IMG/VR virus record: IMGVR_UViG_3300021181_000041
Coordinates: 1-23,208 of that record
Length of the DNA: 23,208 bases
Direction: 5' to 3' (one strand)
Source: a virus
The notes under the pieces are model-generated. The model saw nothing but the letters and a program-made list of their open reading frames with translations. It was not told the DNA's origin and ran no database searches. The position numbers and the translations under genes were made by a program. Shown here piece after piece: positions 13,160 to 20,873 of the stretch (its first letter is position 1; each line of letters opens with the position of its first letter).

Positions 13160-13867
13160 ATGCCATTCCGACTGGTTGTGATACTTGCCTGCGTTTCTGC
13201 GATTCTTCTGGCTGCTTCGGTCGGCGGAATTTATGCGCTTGCACTTCTGATTAAGGGAGTAGCAACGCCAACAGCGGTTAGTCCGCTCTCCGTTCGAATC
13301 GCCCTCAGCTGCGTATTTCTGGCCCTAGCTATCGTTCTTTACGTGGTGAAAACGTCTCGTTACCAGTTTGCGTACGGTTTTGTGGAGGTCGCAGTTGGGC
13401 TGGTGGTCAACTGGCAATCGCTTGATAGCTGGTTTCATCCTGCGCCAGGTGGGGGTGCGATCCACCTCATTTGGGCGCGGATAGCCGTCCTCGTCGGCGG
13501 AACCTACCTGATATCCAGAGGCGTCTCCAATGCGATCGAGGGATTTCTGAAGTTCTTTCCAGCGACGATGTGGGAACAGATAACAATTCCGAAGTTCAGA
13601 AGGATATTTGCGGACGGAATGACGAGGGCGTACTACCGTCCAAACGAGGTAGTGCCCACCAAGCACCTGAGGGCAAGGATATCGATCATGCAAGACGATA
13701 TCGCCCGGTTGGAAGAACAACTCGCTGTCGAATCCAAGGCTGGTAAGGATAGTGGGCCAATCACTGAAACGTTAGCTCTCCTGCGCCCACAATTACAGGC
13801 GTTGATTGCGCGTTATGAGAAAGAGGTAACTGGCCGGGAGAAGGTCGTTGAAAAACCCGCTTCGTAA
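13160..13867 (+). CDS. Multi-pass membrane protein with C-terminal coiled coil
   Basis: 235 residues. Hydrophobic segments at about 4-33, 45-63 and 102-120, with a weaker one near 68-85, give three or four membrane helices. Residues about 165-228 form a cytoplasmic coiled coil (ISIMQDDIARLEEQLAVES ... LRPQLQALIARYEKEVTG). A stop codon lies just upstream in frame, so the ATG at 13160 is the first possible start, but it lacks a ribosome site. The best local site (AGGGGGTGAT) serves an out-of-frame ATG at 13141. It is the last gene before the terminator at 13956, a common position for cargo. No family recognised. Confidence 0.7.
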   Translation: MPFRLVVILACVSAILLAASVGGIYALALLIKGVATPTAVSPLSVRIALSCVFLALAIVLYVVKTSRYQFAYGFVEVAVGLVVNWQSLDSWFHPAPGGGAIHLIWARIAVLVGGTYLISRGVSNAIEGFLKFFPATMWEQITIPKFRRIFADGMTRAYYRPNEVVPTKHLRARISIMQDDIARLEEQLAVESKAGKDSGPITETLALLRPQLQALIARYEKEVTGREKVVEKPAS

Positions 13868-13955
13868 ACCTCATTGCCATCACTTTTCGCTTGCAAGAAT
13901 ATAAAAAGTGTATAAAGTCTCTTTATTGACACGCCACAACTGTCACTAAAGCATG

Positions 13956-13978
13956 GCCGCCTCAGGCGGCTTTTTATT
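13956..13978 (+). terminator. Intrinsic terminator of the early operon
   Basis: GCCGCC-TCA-GGCGGC (13956-13970), followed by TTTTTATT. A perfect TTGACA lies at 13926-13931 with only a weak -10 (AAGCAT) 17 bases on. If real, this would be a promoter firing straight into a terminator, the lambda late-promoter arrangement. Confidence 0.85.
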
Positions 13979-14010
13979 GCCTACACACTCAGCTCCGATA
14001 ATCTCCCGTG

Positions 14011-14217
14011 ATGGCATTCAAGAAGAGCACCGTATCCCCGCCTTGCATCGTCGAGCCCGGCTCCTGCCAAGCAGTTCGCATTGAAGCTGCGCTGTCGCTG
14101 CCGGTTGAGCGCGTCCCTGTGACGCCGGAATGGATCGAGCAGAACCAGCTCAAGCAGCTACGCTATGAGCGCGATCGCGCCGCATGGCGCAAACTCGTCG
14201 GGACCGTTGGTGAATGA
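14011..14217 (+). CDS. Small protein before the head module
   Basis: 68 residues from the ATG at 14011 (a GTG lies just before it). The C-terminal half is a charged helix (TPEWIEQNQLKQLRYERDRAAWRKLVG). No strong ribosome site is visible. It is convergent with the antisense cargo gene, 21 bases apart. Unknown function. Confidence 0.5.
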   Translation: MAFKKSTVSPPCIVEPGSCQAVRIEAALSLPVERVPVTPEWIEQNQLKQLRYERDRAAWRKLVGTVGE

Positions 14218-14238
14218 ATACAGGTCAGCGTCATCGCT

Positions 14239-14682
14239 TCACTTGTTATCGCAGTGAGGATTTGCCTTGTAATGCGGATGGTTCTTTCGCTTTGCGACGA
14301 TGTGAACGGGCGCCTTGCTGTCTTTGGTCAGGTCCTTGAGAAGCGCTTCGATTTCGGGCTGCGATTGCTTGATGTCAGGCCCCTCAAAGGCGATGCGTTT
14401 CGTCTCCCCGCCTTGTCGAACCGAGATCTCTATCTTGGTTGGCTCTTTCTTTAAATATGTCTCTATGGAAGTCGATAGAACGGTCGAGGACAGTACCGCG
14501 ACGATGACGGCACGCACGTTATTGCCAATGGATGGAGCGGCCACAGCCGGCTTGCCAGTCTTCAGATCAAAAATGCTGATACTGAAGTTCGGCAGTTGCT
14601 GATAGAAATCAATATCGTCTTCGTTGTATTGGTGAGCAATGTCTATATAGGAGGCATTGACTTCGATGACGGCTGAATCCAT
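14239..14682 (-). CDS. Antisense cargo gene, unknown (EACC1-like pattern?)
   Basis: 147 residues on the strand opposite to all its neighbours; GAGGTG lies 6 bases before the ATG. The N-terminal part is acidic and beta/helix mixed (DIAHQYNEDDIDFYQQLPNFSISIFDL). The middle is a hydrophobic helix (RAVIVAVLSSTVLSTSIETYL), then a beta pair (TKIEISVRQGGETKRIAFEG) and a helix (QPEIEALLKDLTKDSKA). The order (short hydrophobic helix, then beta pair with an R/K-rich linker) resembles the small effector-associated component EACC1 of predicted conflict systems; this is a guess from layout. Isolated, opposite-strand genes inside phage operons are usually cargo expressed in the lysogen. Confidence 0.7.
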   Translation of the reverse strand: MDSAVIEVNASYIDIAHQYNEDDIDFYQQLPNFSISIFDLKTGKPAVAAPSIGNNVRAVIVAVLSSTVLSTSIETYLKKEPTKIEISVRQGGETKRIAFEGPDIKQSQPEIEALLKDLTKDSKAPVHIVAKRKNHPHYKANPHCDNK

Positions 14683-14740
14683 TTGAGCACCTCGCGGTCA
14701 GCTGACACGCGCAGGAAGATTAACCGACCAGCGCTCCCCC

Positions 14741-15070
14741 ATGCAACACTTCACCTTCAACAGCGTCGATAGGGACTTCGACGCGATGGAGTATGCTCAC
14801 GCGTCGTCTGCCAATGATGACGCTCCTGGCATTCCCGAGATAGCGCTGTGGTGTGCAGTCATAGAGCAGGCGTTCGTGGATATAGGCATCATCGTTCCAA
14901 AGAATGCCTCCGTACAGAAACGTGCTGAAGGCCGATACTACGACGAAGCCCTCAGGTTCCTGCTGAGGGACAACAAAAACTTCCTTATAGTGTGCGGCCT
15001 TGCAGGTGTGAAGCCTGAGGTGGTGCGCATGGGTGCAAGGCGGGCGGAAAGCCAGGAAGAATTCAGATGA
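14741..15070 (+). CDS. Conserved phage protein upstream of terminase
   Basis: 109 residues. The segment ALWCAVIEQAFVDIGI ... EGRYYDEALRFLLRDNKNFLIVCGLAGVKPEVVRMGAR matches a small protein often found just before phage terminase genes, probably a DNA-binding helical protein. It overlaps the ParB-like gene by 4 bases. The start has no strong ribosome site. Divergent from the antisense cargo gene. Confidence 0.7.
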   Translation: MQHFTFNSVDRDFDAMEYAHASSANDDAPGIPEIALWCAVIEQAFVDIGIIVPKNASVQKRAEGRYYDEALRFLLRDNKNFLIVCGLAGVKPEVVRMGARRAESQEEFR

Positions 15071-15573
15071 TTAAGTGGACCGAGAAAACCGTCAAGGTCT
15101 CGGCCCTGAAACCGTTCGAGCGTAATCCGCGGCGCATCAGCGAAGAAGCCTTCAGCCGCCTTAAGAGAAGCCTTGAGGAATCCGGGTATCACCAAAGAAT
15201 CATCGCTACCAAAGACCTGCGGATCATCGGCGGGCACCAACGCAAGCGTGCCCTACATGAGTTGGGCATCAAGCAGATTGCCGTGCTGGTTCCCGACCAG
15301 GACCTGACAGACGAACAGTTCAGGCGATTGCTAATCCAAGACAACCTGCCATTTGGTGAGTGGGACTTTGAGCTGTTGAGCGCTGATTTCTCCATCGAGG
15401 AACTGACCGATTTCGGGATGCCGGAGAAGTGGCTTGGGCTCGGTGAAGAAGAGCAGCCGGGCGCGGATGGCTCGGGGACAGAGGCCGATGAGGACGACGC
15501 GCGCATTGTGCATTGTCCAAAATGCCAACATGAGTTCAGCATCCTGACCGAGAAAAAGCCGAAGAAGCGCTGA
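15067..15573 (+). CDS. ParB/Srx-like nuclease-domain phage protein
   Basis: 168 residues with AGGAAG before the ATG. Residues 7-110 are a ParB N-terminal domain: the opening VSALKPFERNPRRISEEAFSRLKRSLEESGY, the GGHQRKRAL box, then the QDNLPFGEWDFELL helix. In phages this domain sits beside terminase and often with methyltransferases, and is thought to act on DNA. The C-terminus is acidic with one CPKC pair, so any zinc site is incomplete. No methyltransferase follows here. Confidence 0.85.
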   Translation: MIKWTEKTVKVSALKPFERNPRRISEEAFSRLKRSLEESGYHQRIIATKDLRIIGGHQRKRALHELGIKQIAVLVPDQDLTDEQFRRLLIQDNLPFGEWDFELLSADFSIEELTDFGMPEKWLGLGEEEQPGADGSGTEADEDDARIVHCPKCQHEFSILTEKKPKKR

Positions 15574-15638
15574 ACGGTCGTATTACCAATAAATAGGAAC
15601 AATCAGAAGGATGCCGTTTAAGAACGGCGGTTTGAAAC

Positions 15639-16010
15639 ATGCCGAGAGGAAAGAATCTCAGGCCGGAAGCCGGTGAGAAGACCCGCTTTGGCCAGCCGGG
15701 CGGTCCAGACCCGCGCAAGGCCACGAAGAGTGGTTGCCCCAAGTGGTCAATTCGTCAGTCGGTCAAATATCTGGCCAACAGGACGGTGGCGGAGTTGAAG
15801 GAAATACGGGCGCAGGAACCCACCGTAGCGCAGCTCATTGCGCTTGTTGCGTTGCAGAAAGCGTCAAATGGCGACATGCAGGCGGTCAATTACGCCACTG
15901 AAAATATCGACGGCAAGCTGCCGCAAGAAACCCAACTGACGGGAAAAGACGGTGATGCCTTGCAGGCACCAGTGATCTATCTGCCTGCGAATGGCCGCAG
16001 CACAGATTAG
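15639..16010 (+). CDS. Terminase small subunit-like
   Basis: 123 residues. A basic N-terminus rich in Gly, Pro, Arg and Lys (GKNLRPEAGEKTRFGQPGGPDPRKATKSG) is followed by a helical body (RQSVKYLANRTVAELKEI, PTVAQLIALVALQKA). This is the common plan of phage small terminases that bind the packaging site. It overlaps TerL by 20 bases. A 21-codon frame at 15611-15676 with a good ribosome site (GAAGG) starts before it and could be a leader. Confidence 0.7.
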   Translation: MPRGKNLRPEAGEKTRFGQPGGPDPRKATKSGCPKWSIRQSVKYLANRTVAELKEIRAQEPTVAQLIALVALQKASNGDMQAVNYATENIDGKLPQETQLTGKDGDALQAPVIYLPANGRSTD

Positions 16011-17406
16011 GCCTCAGCTTGGCCCACAAGAAAGATTCCTCGCGACACCTGCGGACATAGCCATATATGGCGGCGCTGCCGGCGGCGGCAAGTCCTACGG
16101 ACTGCTGCTTGAGCCTCTCCGCCACATAGCGAATAAGAAGTTCGGCGCCGTCATCTTCCGTCGCCAGATGACCGACGTGCTGAAAGAAGGCGGCCTCTGG
16201 GACGTATCTGGTGAGTTGTACGGCTCCCTTGGGGCAAAGTCGAATCAGCAGCAGCACAATTACACTTTCGGTTCGGGTGCGCGCATCGGCTTTGGTCACC
16301 TTGAGCACGAAAAGACGAAATATGACTGGCAGGGCGGACAAATAGCCCTCCTTCTTTTCGATGAGCTGACGCACTTTACGAAGACGCAGTTCTTCTACAT
16401 GCTGTCTCGCAACCGCTCTACGAGCGGTGTGAAACCGTATGTGCGTGCGACGACAAACCCTGACGCTGATAGCTGGGTAGCTGAGTTCATCTCATGGTGG
16501 ATTGACCCGGATACTGGACTCCCGATACCGGAGCGGGATGGCGTCCTGCGTTATTTCGTCCGGCGGGGTGAGACGTTCATTTGGGGGGACACGGCGCAAG
16601 AGCTGGTAGATAGCCATCCCGACGTGAAGCTCAACGAGGTGAAGTCGGTTACGTTCATTGCCTCGAATATTCATGACAATAAAATCCTGCTTGAAAAAGA
16701 CCCCGGCTACCTGGGGAATCTCAAAGCGCAGAACCTCGTCGATCGCGAGCGCCTTCTTGGCGGCAATTGGAAAATCCGTCCAAGCGCCGGTTTGTATTTC
16801 AAGCGCAGCTATTTTGAAGTCATCGAAGCAGCGCCTGCCGGTCTGCTAGCAGTGCGCAGCTGGGATCTCGCCGCAACGGAAAAGAAAGAGGGAACCGACC
16901 CTGACTGGACGGTTGGACTTAAGCTCTCACGAGATTCGAAGGGTACGTTCTATGTGGAGCATGTCGAGCGCCTTCAGGGCAGTCCTCGAGCGGTAGAAAC
17001 CGCGATATGCAATATCGCGGCCTCAGACGGCAAGACGGTTCGCATCCGATTACCACAAGATCCTGGGCAGGCTGGCAAATCGCAATCAGCGTACTTAGTG
17101 AGCTTGCTGGCAGGCTATATCGTGACGACGGAGCGCGAGACTGGCGACAAAGTTACGCGGGCCGGAGCGGCATCATCGCAGGCGGAGGTTGGCAATATCA
17201 AGGTTGTCCGCGGGGTATGGAATGAAGTCTTCTTCAGCGAACTGGAGAACTTCCCGCCGACAAAGGGGCATGACGATCAGGTCGATGCACTCTCAGGCGC
17301 GGTGAATACGATTCTCCAGCCCGTGCCCGGCGCAGGTTGGATGGGCTTCATTGAATCACAGGCCGCGCAAGCACAGAAATCCACTGAAAAGACGAATCAA
17401 CCTTAA
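15991..17406 (+). CDS. terL: Terminase large subunit
   Basis: 471 residues. ATPase domain: Walker A GGAAGGGKS (27-35, Lys34), Walker B LLLFDELT (Asp124, Glu125), and the coupling motif ATTNPD. Nuclease domain: Asp292 in SWDLA, Asp357 in PQDPGQ, and GHDDQVDA (Asp428, Asp429, Asp432). This is the packaging motor that cuts concatemers and pumps DNA through the portal. It overlaps the small subunit by 20 bases and lacks a strong ribosome site, suggesting translational coupling. Confidence 0.97.
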   Translation: MAAAQIRPQLGPQERFLATPADIAIYGGAAGGGKSYGLLLEPLRHIANKKFGAVIFRRQMTDVLKEGGLWDVSGELYGSLGAKSNQQQHNYTFGSGARIGFGHLEHEKTKYDWQGGQIALLLFDELTHFTKTQFFYMLSRNRSTSGVKPYVRATTNPDADSWVAEFISWWIDPDTGLPIPERDGVLRYFVRRGETFIWGDTAQELVDSHPDVKLNEVKSVTFIASNIHDNKILLEKDPGYLGNLKAQNLVDRERLLGGNWKIRPSAGLYFKRSYFEVIEAAPAGLLAVRSWDLAATEKKEGTDPDWTVGLKLSRDSKGTFYVEHVERLQGSPRAVETAICNIAASDGKTVRIRLPQDPGQAGKSQSAYLVSLLAGYIVTTERETGDKVTRAGAASSQAEVGNIKVVRGVWNEVFFSELENFPPTKGHDDQVDALSGAVNTILQPVPGAGWMGFIESQAAQAQKSTEKTNQP

Positions 17407-17421
17407 TCACAAGGAGTTTTT

Positions 17422-18126
17422 ATGACCTATACCGTTAACATGCTCGCGCCTGCAGCTAAGGCGGGCTATACGCAGCAAGCAGCCTCCGGGAATACCTATA
17501 CTGCCGATGCTTACGGATTCATCACGGGCATCGCGCTGGCCGACGTTGGTGATCTTTATAAGGGCGGCTGCATCCCGCTTGGCCAGTCGGGTGTCAGGAG
17601 CACGTTCAGCCAGACTGTCGACCCTGGTGTCAGCAATGACAATACGCAGGACTTCGGCGTCGGTTCGGAGTGGTTCAATAGCACAACTGGCCTCCTATGG
17701 CGCTGCCAGTCAGCTGCCACCGGCGCGGCAGTATGGATGCCGCAGGTGTCCTCTGGCGTGCTGATCGGCCGCCTCATCGGTGCTAATTTTAATGTCACCA
17801 CCGACCAGGCCATCAACATGACGGGTTGGAGTGCGCTCAATAAGTTCCGCCTGACCAAAGTGACAGTCAAGAACGCGAGCGTATCGCTTACGACCGCAGC
17901 GGGTGGTATCTATACCGCTGCGTCAAAAGGCGGCACCGCGTATGTGGCATCGAGCCAGGCCTATAGTTCCCTGACCGCTTCTACGCTTGCACTGGACCTT
18001 ACCATTGCGACGACGCCAGGCGTGACGCCGCTTGCTGCAGCCAGCCAGCTCTATCTATCTCTGAGCACAGCACAGGGCGCTGCGGCAACGGCCGACGTGG
18101 AAGTGTACGGCGACGCCTACGTTTAA
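17422..18126 (+). CDS. Head decoration / fibre-like structural protein
   Basis: 234 residues with a strong AAGGAG ribosome site. The repeatable phage motif VGSEWFNSTTGLLWRCQSAATGAAVW (start of a small beta domain found in tail or head fibres) lies at about 79-104. A Ser/Thr/Ala-rich beta-strand region follows (RLTKVTVKNASVSLTTAAGG ... ALDLTIATTPGV). The strong site and its place between terminase and portal suggest an abundant virion protein. I cannot name the family. Confidence 0.65.
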   Translation: MTYTVNMLAPAAKAGYTQQAASGNTYTADAYGFITGIALADVGDLYKGGCIPLGQSGVRSTFSQTVDPGVSNDNTQDFGVGSEWFNSTTGLLWRCQSAATGAAVWMPQVSSGVLIGRLIGANFNVTTDQAINMTGWSALNKFRLTKVTVKNASVSLTTAAGGIYTAASKGGTAYVASSQAYSSLTASTLALDLTIATTPGVTPLAAASQLYLSLSTAQGAAATADVEVYGDAYV

Positions 18127-18147
18127 ACCTGAACGAGAGACACGAAG

Positions 18148-19908
18148 ATGCCGGAGGGTGGAAAGGTCACGCCTATCCCCTCCGGCGTCATCGCGCGAGT
18201 GTCGCAAGCCGTCCGTTATGTGATCAGCGGCGTGGGTCCGGAGACCTGGTTCGGGCCCATGCAGCCGCTCAAGCCCATGGCGCCGCCCGAGGTTAAGGGA
18301 CGTGCCTGGGACTATCCGGTCGGAGCCAATCTTAACTACACTCCGCGTGTTAACGAGGGGGTGTCCTTTGAGGACATGCGAGCCCTCGCGGATAATTGTG
18401 ACATACTGCGTGCCGTCATCGAGACGCGTAAGGACCAGATTGAAGCCCTTGATTATTCCGTTAAGGTGAGGCCAGTTGAGGGGGACAACAAGCGTGTCAC
18501 GGCGACGGCAGAGCAGCAGCAGCGCATCGACAAGATCACTGCGTTCATGCAGAGCCCGGACAAAGAGCATGGCTTCGACCAGTGGATGCGGATGCTGCTT
18601 GATGACATGTTCGTCATCGATGCGGCGAGTGTATACCGCTGGCCTGATCGCAAAGGCGATCTTTACGCGCTCCGTATTATCGATGGGGCAAGGATAAAAC
18701 CGCTTATCAACGATTATGGATTTCGTCCGGCACCGCCTGATCCCGCGTATCAGGAAATCCTCAAGGGCGTTCCTGCGGCGGACTACACTTCAGACGAATT
18801 GCTGTACCTCGTGCGCAACCCGCGCAGTCACAAACTGCACGGGTATAGCCACGTCGAGCAGATCATTATCACGGTTAACACCGCGATACGCCGCGCGCTT
18901 TCCCAGCTGGAATACTATCGGGAGGGAAGTCAGCCGGATGCATTCGTAGGCCTTCCGAAGGACTGGACGCAGGAACAGATAACCACCTTCCAGAAATGGT
19001 GGGACGGGCTGATGGCCGGGAATCTCGGCCAGCGGCGCCACCTGAAGTTCCTCCCCGGCGAGTTCAAGTACCAGGCCACCAAAGAGCCGGTCCTGAAGGA
19101 CGAATACGACGACTACCTGACGCGGGTGATCTGTTTCGTCTTCTCCATTGCGCCCACGGCCCTGATAAAAGCCAATAACCGCGCGACCGCTGACAACCAG
19201 CATGACCAGGCCCGCGAAGAAGGGCTCGCTCCGCTTCAGAAGTTCATACGCAACTTCTGGAACAAGATCATCGTTGAGGATTTCGAGTCCCCGGATTTGA
19301 TGTTCGACTATCTCGACGACCGGGAAATGGACCCGCAGGCAGCTGCCACGATTCGCCAAGGTGATGTTAAGGCCGGAATCATTTCCATTGATGAGGCGCG
19401 CGACGGCATGGGACAGGATGCACTCGGAGGAGCCTTTGCGACTCCCATGGCGCTCACCACTATAGGATACGTGGCCATCAAGTCTCAGGAGGAGCAAGAT
19501 GCCGCCGCTCAAGCGCAACAGCAAGCGGCGTCCGATGCTGCCTCTGCGCGCGCTGGACACAACAACGGTTCCGGTATACAGCAGGATGCACACGATGGGG
19601 GCGATGATGACACCAATGACAGCGGAGCAAGTGGCTCGGGCAAGTCAGGTGCTAAAGGAACATCTGGCAAAGCCGATAGATCAGCGCCTTCGGGAGTATC
19701 GGGAAGGCCTGCCAAAGGCGAGAAACTGGCAGGAGTTCATAAACACGACACCGACTCTGGTGCCAACTGTGATGCCCCTAAGCGTGCCCAGGCCACATGC
19801 GGAGACAGCCGAGAACTGGCGTCAGGTAGCAGGGGTGGCTTAAAAAAAAAGCCCAATCCGTATCTCCTCACGACCGCGCTCAGGCACGAAAGTCACGCAA
19901 GGACATAA
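18148..19908 (+). CDS. Phage portal protein (HK97-like); C-terminus enters a frameshift site
   Basis: 586 residues. The first about 450 have portal features: ILRAVIETRKDQIEALDYSV at the start, the LLDDMFVIDAASVY wing, a stem and crown region (AIRRALSQLEYYREG, RHLKFLPGEFKYQ), and FVFSIAPTALIKANNRATADNQHDQ. The portal forms the dodecameric DNA channel of the capsid. After about residue 450 the sequence becomes Gln/Ala-rich, then Gly/Ser/Lys-rich and disordered. Here a second gene (19499-19843) overlaps in another frame, and third-position GC is low in the portal frame. At residues 565-568 the codons TTA AAA AAA AAG form a slippery run. Zero-frame reading adds only 18 residues more. A -1 slip would fuse the portal to the MuF protein. 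Confidence 0.9.
   Translation: MPEGGKVTPIPSGVIARVSQAVRYVISGVGPETWFGPMQPLKPMAPPEVKGRAWDYPVGANLNYTPRVNEGVSFEDMRALADNCDILRAVIETRKDQIEALDYSVKVRPVEGDNKRVTATAEQQQRIDKITAFMQSPDKEHGFDQWMRMLLDDMFVIDAASVYRWPDRKGDLYALRIIDGARIKPLINDYGFRPAPPDPAYQEILKGVPAADYTSDELLYLVRNPRSHKLHGYSHVEQIIITVNTAIRRALSQLEYYREGSQPDAFVGLPKDWTQEQITTFQKWWDGLMAGNLGQRRHLKFLPGEFKYQATKEPVLKDEYDDYLTRVICFVFSIAPTALIKANNRATADNQHDQAREEGLAPLQKFIRNFWNKIIVEDFESPDLMFDYLDDREMDPQAAATIRQGDVKAGIISIDEARDGMGQDALGGAFATPMALTTIGYVAIKSQEEQDAAAQAQQQAASDAASARAGHNNGSGIQQDAHDGGDDDTNDSGASGSGKSGAKGTSGKADRSAPSGVSGRPAKGEKLAGVHKHDTDSGANCDAPKRAQATCGDSRELASGSRGGLKKKPNPYLLTTALRHESHART
19499..19843 (+). CDS. Small gene nested in the portal 3' end
   Basis: 114 residues in a different frame from the portal, with AGGAGG just upstream (19487-19492). 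The C-terminal part (MTAEQVARASQVLKEHLAKPIDQRLREYREGLPKARNWQEFINTTP ... ETAENWRQVAG) reads as a folded helical protein. Counting by eye, GC is lowest at the second codon position in this frame, as expected for real coding, and not in the portal frame. The TAA at 19841-19843 abuts the A9 run. If one base (T19841) were absent, this frame would continue directly into the MuF protein. It is therefore either an independent nested gene or the split N-terminus of MuF. Confidence 0.6.
   Translation: MPPLKRNSKRRPMLPLRALDTTTVPVYSRMHTMGAMMTPMTAEQVARASQVLKEHLAKPIDQRLREYREGLPKARNWQEFINTTPTLVPTVMPLSVPRPHAETAENWRQVAGVA
19831..19851 (+). other. Probable -1 frameshift signal (portal to MuF)
   Basis: In the portal frame the codons AAA AAA AAG end a run of nine A (19842-19850), giving the heptamer A AAA AAG at 19845-19851, the slippery site of E. 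coli dnaX. AGGGG at 19831-19835 is Shine-Dalgarno-like at 9 bases upstream, the spacing that stimulates dnaX frameshifting. A -1 slip enters the MuF frame, which is open from 19830 to 20624. No clear downstream stem-loop was found. Confidence 0.6.
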
Positions 19909-20066
19909 AGAAGCTCGCCGAGAAGGTTTTAGATAAGGCGGGTAGGGAAGTAGCCAAACAGCTTCATACATCGCTAGGTAAGCTCGCCAAGGGCTCTGAT
20001 GACGATTCTTCGGATAGAGAGGCTGATGGGATAGTCAACAGCCTCGACCTGAGTTCATTCGGCGCA

Positions 20067-20624
20067 TTGTCGGGTGTCGAGTGGATGCTTTCCGATGTCG
20101 CTAGTGACCGGGCGCAGGATGAGCTGCTCAGTTTGGGCATATCGCAAAAGTCGGACTTCTTTGATCACGCGAATCAGCGTGCTGCCTCTTATGCAGAGGA
20201 ACGAGCCGCGGATCTGGTGACGCTGATTGATGATTCCACCCGGAACATGCTGCGGCAAAAGATTGCCAGCGGCCTATCCTCAGGTGCGATGCGCGAAGAC
20301 ATCATCGACGACATCATGGACTCTGAAATCTTCTCCGAGGCGCGGGCCACGCTGATTGCCGATACGGAAGTGGCAATGGCAAACGGGCAGGGCGCATTAG
20401 CTGGATACAAGGAAGCCAAAGCTGCAGGCGTGAGGCTGAAGAAGATTTGGGTTTGCGATTCTGATCCCTGTCCTATCTGCGAAGAAAATCAAGACGCAGG
20501 CGAGATCGAAGTTGAGGATGATTTTCCAAGTGGGGATGATGCAGAGGTGGCACATCCGGGTTGCTTATGTCATACCGAATCCGTAGTTGAGGACGAAGAC
20601 AAAGACGGAGAGGATGATGAATAA
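20067..20624 (+). CDS. MuF-like minor head protein (true N-terminus lies upstream)
   Basis: 185 residues if the TTG at 20067 is used, but the frame is clearly coding back to about 19842 (AEKVLDKAGREVAKQLHTSLGKLAKG and SDREADGIVNSLDLSSFGAL) with no ATG, GTG or TTG in between. The C-terminus holds the MuF signature: an ARATLIADTEVAMANGQGAL helix, then VCDSDPCPICEENQDAGEIEVEDDFPSGDDAEVAHPGCLC. MuF proteins follow the portal and aid head assembly or DNA ejection. The missing start and the adjacent A9 run suggest that it is made by frameshifting from the portal, or that the gene is split by a frameshift mutation. Confidence 0.85.
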   Translation: MSGVEWMLSDVASDRAQDELLSLGISQKSDFFDHANQRAASYAEERAADLVTLIDDSTRNMLRQKIASGLSSGAMREDIIDDIMDSEIFSEARATLIADTEVAMANGQGALAGYKEAKAAGVRLKKIWVCDSDPCPICEENQDAGEIEVEDDFPSGDDAEVAHPGCLCHTESVVEDEDKDGEDDE

Positions 20625-20796
20625 CACCATCCAGAACGTCATCAATGTCCTGAATTCGAATAACCCTAATATTCTTGCACTTCAAAAGTTCATGCTGCTG
20701 GCGCGCATACAGCGTGCGGCAAAACTGGGCGATGCCGATGCGCAGCGTTTCGTGGCGCTGTGCGAGTTAAATGTAAACACCACCACCAAGCACTGA
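20617..20796 (+). CDS. Small helical protein after MuF
   Basis: 59 residues from the ATG at 20617 (GGAGAGG upstream), overlapping the MuF stop by 8 bases. Two helices (NNTIQNVINVLNSNNPNILALQKFMLLARIQRAAKLGD), the second rich in Ala. No family recognised. It is the last gene before a terminator. Confidence 0.65.
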   Translation: MNNTIQNVINVLNSNNPNILALQKFMLLARIQRAAKLGDADAQRFVALCELNVNTTTKH

Positions 20797-20817
20797 TTCT
20801 CCTCCGTTTGGTTCCTT

Positions 20818-20850
20818 AAGGCCGCTCTGACTGGGCGGCCTTTTTCTTTT
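20818..20850 (+). terminator. Intrinsic terminator inside the head module
   Basis: AAGGCCGC (20818-20825) pairs with GCGGCCTT (20835-20842) around a 9-base loop, followed by a T-rich tract (20841-20850). It lies between the MuF operon and the protease gene, so the latter needs read-through or its own promoter. Confidence 0.8.
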
Positions 20851-20873
20851 AACCCATTCATGAGCAGTAACCG

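Noticed and set aside
13141-13254. 37-residue Cys-rich frame with a good ribosome site before the membrane gene
   Set aside because: It lies wholly in another frame over the membrane gene, and its cysteines arise from out-of-frame reading; kept only as a note on the start.
18790-19593. 267-codon minus-strand frame opposite the portal gene
   Set aside because: Mirror of a well-supported portal coding region; its Arg/Val/Leu-rich makeup is typical of antisense frames.
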